A stretch of DNA of 64,000 bases from Ditibartonella apihabitans (GTDB lineage: Bacteria; Pseudomonadota; Alphaproteobacteria; Rhizobiales; Rhizobiaceae). The notes below the pieces were generated by a model, which worked only from the letters and a program-made list of their open reading frames with translations, made no database searches and was not told where the DNA came from. Position numbers and translations under genes: made by a program. The stretch spans positions 1,612,001-1,676,000 of the forward strand of contig NZ_CP015820.1 in NCBI RefSeq assembly GCF_002007485.1, in the 5' to 3' direction. Below are positions 60,726 to 64,000 of the stretch, piece by piece; within the stretch, counting starts at the first letter, position 1; each line of letters begins with the position of its first letter.

Positions 60726-62173
60726 TTATGCTGTCCTTCCAAGGCCTCCGTTATTTCCTGATGGTCAGAAAAAGGATGAACTTCGGTTCCGATAATCTGG
60801 CCCTTTTCGTGTCCTTTTCCGGCAACAACCAATGTATCGCCGCTTTGAAGCAGAGAAATGGCATAACGGATGGCTTCTCTTCTATCCCCGATCTCCTTGG
60901 CGCCGCTTGCGGCTGCCATAATTTCTTTGCGGATTTCGGCGGCATTTTCGGTGCGCGGATTATCATCGGTGACAATAACAATATCGGCATATTTGGTAGC
61001 GATTTTCCCCATAATCGGGCGTTTACCCTTGTCACGGTCACCACCACAGCCGAAGACGACAACCACTCTTCCGGTGGTGAATGCTTTGACAGCAAGTAGA
61101 ACCTGTTCCAGCGCTTCCGGTTTATGTGCGTAATCGACATAAATTGCCGCTTTATCTTTTGTTGTCCCCACAAGTTCAAGACGCCCCGGTGCTCCTTGCA
61201 GACGTTCAAGTGCACGAAAAACAGCAGCAGCCGACACACCGGTTGCAAGTGTGAGACCGGCTGCAACCAGCGCATTGGAAACCTGAAAGTCGCCGGCGAG
61301 CGGTAGCGTGAACTCGAAAACCTCGTTATCGACAATGCAATCAACAAATTGGCGCGAGCGTTGGTGCTCGATATGGCGCAATTTGATAAAATCACCCTTG
61401 CGCCCGACCGTTAAAACCTGCCGTTTTGAACGTTTGACATGTTCAATTGCCGCTTCCGAAAACTTGTCATCGGCGAAAATGACGGCCGGTGCTTCTTTCG
61501 GCAAAAGCGTGTCGAAGAGACGCATTTTGGCTCTGAAATAATCTTCGACAGTCGGATGATAATCCATATGGTCGCGCCCGAGATTCGTAAAAGCGGCGGC
61601 AGCAAGATGGACACCATCGAGGCGGCGCTGATCTATACCGTGAGAGGAAGCTTCCATGGCAACATGGGTCACACCCTCATCAACAAGTTCGGCCATTATC
61701 TGTTGTAACCTCACTGGATCAGGCGTGGTCAAAGAACCATATTCGTTTTTCACTGGTGTAATGACGCCGATTGTTCCAATTGTTGCAGCAGCAAAACCGG
61801 CATCTTTCCATATCTGACGCGTAAATGAAGCGACAGATGTTTTGCCACTTGTGCCGGTAACGGCCACAACAGTCTCGGGTTGTTTTCCGAAGAAACGCGC
61901 TGCAATGAGCGCCAATTGGTGACGTGCATCCGCTACACGTAAAATTGATACATTGCTGTTCGTCAATTTAAAATCATGGTCGGTGAGAATAGCAACGGCG
62001 CCCCGTTTTGCTGCGTCTTCGGCATAAACGCCGCCATCGCCTTTATTCCCTTTGAGAGCGACAAAAAGGAAACCGGGCATAACTTTTCTGGAATCGGCGG
62101 TCACGCCCTTAATTTCAACAGAGGGCACTATTGTTTTCTGGTGAACACCGCTTATCAGTTGATCAAGTTTCAT
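60722..62173 (-). CDS. murE: UDP-MurNAc-L-Ala-D-Glu--meso-diaminopimelate ligase
   Basis: A 483-residue Mur ligase. It shows [20 protein letters not shown] (about residues 23-42), the P-loop [20 protein letters not shown] (about 103-122), [20 protein letters not shown], the MurE arginine-rich [20 protein letters not shown] (about 385-404), and the recognition motif [23 protein letters not shown] is the signature for meso-diaminopimelate as the third residue, so the peptidoglycan is of the DAP type. It starts 18 bases after the ftsI stop and overlaps murF. Confidence 0.97.
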   Translation of the reverse strand: MKLDQLISGVHQKTIVPSVEIKGVTADSRKVMPGFLFVALKGNKGDGGVYAEDAAKRGAVAILTDHDFKLTNSNVSILRVADARHQLALIAARFFGKQPETVVAVTGTSGKTSVASFTRQIWKDAGFAAATIGTIGVITPVKNEYGSLTTPDPVRLQQIMAELVDEGVTHVAMEASSHGIDQRRLDGVHLAAAAFTNLGRDHMDYHPTVEDYFRAKMRLFDTLLPKEAPAVIFADDKFSEAAIEHVKRSKRQVLTVGRKGDFIKLRHIEHQRSRQFVDCIVDNEVFEFTLPLAGDFQVSNALVAAGLTLATGVSAAAVFRALERLQGAPGRLELVGTTKDKAAIYVDYAHKPEALEQVLLAVKAFTTGRVVVVFGCGGDRDKGKRPIMGKIATKYADIVIVTDDNPRTENAAEIRKEIMAAASGAKEIGDRREAIRYAISLLQSGDTLVVAGKGHEKGQIIGTEVHPFSDHQEITEALEGQHK

Positions 62174-62191
62174 GCGCTATCCCCTTTTCCA

Positions 62192-63943
62192 CTAGTCATT
62201 GAACGACGTTTCAGGCAATTTCTGATTGCCGGAAGACGCAAGTACAGGAGCATATTCTTCTTTAAAGTCCGGCCTTACACCAAGGAAAGTTGCAGACCGG
62301 TGAATGATCTTTTCAACCATCGGGGCTGCGTTAAAACCGGCAGTCGCGCCGAACTTTCCTTCTTCCGCCTTGGGTTCGTCAATAATTGTCAAAACAACAT
62401 ATTGCGGGTCGTCAATCGGGAAAGACGCAAGGAAGGCGTTAAACCGTTTGGTTTTTGAATATTTGCCGTTTTCGACTTTTTCGGCAGTACCGGTTTTTCC
62501 ACCAACACGATAACCTTCAACCTTGGCTCTGCGCCCCGAACCGATATCTCCATTCAATTTATAAAGATAACGCATGTCACGGCTCGTTTCCGGTGAAACA
62601 ACCTGTTTGGAGTGTTCTTCCGCCTCCTCGGCTGTGCGTTTTAAAAATGTCGGTTCGATAAGCTTGCCGCCATTCATCAAGGCGCTTGCGCCGACCGCGG
62701 TTTGCAATGGCGTTGTCATCATGCCGTGGCCAAAAGCAATGGTCATGGAATTGACAGTTTTCCAACGTCTCGGCTCAACCGGACGGGCAACTTCGGGAAG
62801 TTCTGTCGTCATACGGTCAAGAAGCCCCATTCTTTTTAAAAATTCGCGGTGCCCGTCAATGCCGATTGTCAGTGCTTCTTTTGCCGAACCGATATTGGAA
62901 GAAAAGATGAAAATTTCCCAAGCTGTTAACGGACGATATTTACCGTGGAAGTCACGGATGAAATGTCCACGTCCGGCAGCAAGCGGCTTTGACGCGTCAA
63001 TCACGCTATTCAACTGGAATTTTCCCGAATCGAGCGCCATTGCGGTGGTAAAACTTTTAATTGTCGACCCCATTTCGAAAGTACCGGCTGTCATCCGGTT
63101 GAGGCGATCTTTTTTAAGTGCATCGACCGGATTGTTGGGATCGAAATCGGGCATGGAAGCCATGGCTAGCACTTCACCGGTGTGGATATTGATAACCACC
63201 GCACCGGCGGCAATTGCCTGATATCTTTGCATAGCGTCTGCCAATACATCACGCATAATGGCCTGAACACGGATATCGATTGAAAGTTTTACCGGTTCAA
63301 GTGACGTTTCGTCGGCAAGTCCGGCTGCACGCAAATCGCTTAAACCCGCATTGTCGATATATTTTTCCATTCCTGCCGTGCCCTGATTGTCGACATTGAC
63401 CATGCCGAGAATATGGGAAGCTGTTGGCCCACCGGGATAGAAGCGGCGCACCTCTGTGCGAAACCCGACACCGGGAATACCAAGAGCCATAATCTGCTCT
63501 TTCTGACTTGGCGTGAGCCCGCGCTGAATCCACGCAAAACCGGTTTTCTTTTTAAGTTTTTTATAGGTTTCCTGCCAATCGAGATTGGGTAGAACCGTTG
63601 AAATCAATTCGATTGTTTCATCCACATCAATGATGCGGCGCGGTTCGGCAAAAAGCGAATAGGTTTTCAAATCGGTTGCAAGAAGCCGCCCGTTACGGTC
63701 AAGAATATCTGGACGGGCTGCCGATTGCTCGACTGCAGGGCCGGAGGCTTCTTCAATCTCGCCGCCTTTGATACCAAAATAGATAAGCCGGGCAAAAATC
63801 ACCGCATAAACGCATAAGAAACAGCTCACCACCACCATGAGGCGGCGGCGGGTTCTGCGTGAACGATATTCGGCCTTTTGCAACTCTTCATAACGATTGA
63901 GAGGTGCCTTCGGTTTACGCTTCAAAAACGGAATAAACTTCAT
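62192..63943 (-). CDS. ftsI: Peptidoglycan D,D-transpeptidase FtsI (PBP3)
   Basis: A 583-residue class B penicillin-binding protein that cross-links septal peptidoglycan. It has a short cytoplasmic basic start, one membrane helix (LMVVVSCFLCVYAVIFARLI, about residues 35-54), the dimer domain (RPDILDRNGRLLATDLKTYS, about 73-92) and the transpeptidase domain. The active-site serine lies in GTFEMGSTIKSFTTAMALDS (STIK, about residues 289-292). The SxN motif is in FIFSSNIGSAKEAL (about 345-358), and KTGT in YRVGGKTGTAEKVENGKYSK (about 483-502). The ATG overlaps the stop of the upstream gene (ftsL) by four bases. Confidence 0.97.
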   Translation of the reverse strand: MKFIPFLKRKPKAPLNRYEELQKAEYRSRRTRRRLMVVVSCFLCVYAVIFARLIYFGIKGGEIEEASGPAVEQSAARPDILDRNGRLLATDLKTYSLFAEPRRIIDVDETIELISTVLPNLDWQETYKKLKKKTGFAWIQRGLTPSQKEQIMALGIPGVGFRTEVRRFYPGGPTASHILGMVNVDNQGTAGMEKYIDNAGLSDLRAAGLADETSLEPVKLSIDIRVQAIMRDVLADAMQRYQAIAAGAVVINIHTGEVLAMASMPDFDPNNPVDALKKDRLNRMTAGTFEMGSTIKSFTTAMALDSGKFQLNSVIDASKPLAAGRGHFIRDFHGKYRPLTAWEIFIFSSNIGSAKEALTIGIDGHREFLKRMGLLDRMTTELPEVARPVEPRRWKTVNSMTIAFGHGMMTTPLQTAVGASALMNGGKLIEPTFLKRTAEEAEEHSKQVVSPETSRDMRYLYKLNGDIGSGRRAKVEGYRVGGKTGTAEKVENGKYSKTKRFNAFLASFPIDDPQYVVLTIIDEPKAEEGKFGATAGFNAAPMVEKIIHRSATFLGVRPDFKEEYAPVLASSGNQKLPETSFND

Positions 63944-64000
63944 GGCCGGACACTTCCTGTTGCGATATTATCGATATTCGCGTTGCCGTTGCGGGCAAGT
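63940..64000 (-). CDS. ftsL: Partial 3' end of the gene upstream of ftsI, probably ftsL
   Basis: The last 19 codons of a minus-strand gene (ending NIDNIATGSVRP) run into TGA at 63942-63940, which overlaps the ftsI ATG (ATGA). In the dcw order the gene before ftsI is ftsL, whose C-termini in rhizobia are short, polar and variable. The identity is inferred from position only; the rest lies outside the window. Confidence 0.5.
   Translation of the reverse strand, partial: LARNGNANIDNIATGSVRP

Overview
The window is a chromosomal segment of an alphaproteobacterium of the order Hyphomicrobiales (Rhizobiales). Four things point there: a fused SecDF, a circularly permuted two-piece tmRNA whose tag reads ANDNYAEARLAA, families largely confined to this order (BA14K, DUF992, DUF4169, DUF2853, alpha-type SspB), and a complete dcw (division and cell wall) cluster with a long-linker FtsZ. 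Base composition looks like the mid-40s percent G+C, moderate for the order. Together with the gene families this fits the Bartonellaceae, for example a free-living or gut-type Bartonella relative. The genus is inference; the order is well supported.

Layout. 1-1.3 kb: no gene recognised. 1.3-10.1 kb: secDF, a KefB/YbaL-type antiporter, an LPG-synthase-like membrane protein, then on the minus strand a dihydroneopterin aldolase fused to an MfnB-like domain, an FMN reductase, and a TerC/CBS membrane protein. 10.57 kb: tRNA-Lys(CTT). 10.9-15.4 kb is a decaying accessory stretch: an amino-acid ABC transporter without an ATPase gene and with a frameshifted binding protein, an IS3-type transposase remnant, an orphan 214-residue protein, a frameshifted mini-gene and the tail of a second PhzF gene. 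15.4-25.2 kb: PhzF, DUF992, BA14K, ilvC with a TetR gene, kup, pdxJ, a SpoIIAA-like protein and dctA preceded by a sigma-54-type promoter. 25.5-27.7 kb: a DUF2853 pseudogene, then ssrA (tmRNA), sspB, DUF4169 and an RHH protein. 28-38.9 kb: a RIO-like kinase fusion, a UvrD-type helicase, poxB, a hexapeptide acyltransferase, SCO1, prmA, pepP and an EamA exporter. 38.9-64 kb, all minus strand: ligA, recN, bamD, lpxC, then the dcw cluster read from high to low coordinates: (ftsL)-ftsI-murE-murF-mraY-murD-ftsW-murG-murC-murB-ddlB-ftsQ-ftsA-ftsZ.

How the genes work together. The dcw block makes UDP-MurNAc-pentapeptide (MurB, C, D, E, F with Ddl), converts it to lipid I and II (MraY, MurG), and supplies the septal polymerase/transpeptidase (FtsW/FtsI) with FtsQ, FtsA and FtsZ. 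Beside it, LpxC and BamD serve the outer membrane, while RecN and LigA serve DNA repair. ssrA and sspB lie side by side and form one ribosome-rescue and proteolysis pathway: tmRNA tags stalled peptides and SspB delivers them to ClpXP. IlvC, PdxJ and the FolB fusion indicate retained branched-chain amino acid, vitamin B6 and folate synthesis. DctA and the amino-acid permeases serve uptake.

The most unusual points are: single-base losses, mostly in A-runs, that break several accessory genes while the core genes stay intact; a shared FRK-type motif at the end of SspB and the start of the adjacent DUF4169 protein; intrinsic terminators that appear to divide the dcw cluster; a tandem repeat of about 24 bp beside ftsZ; the FolB/MfnB fusion; and the kinase with an acyl-CoA-synthetase-like tail. 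I did not find a clearly new defence or mobile system.
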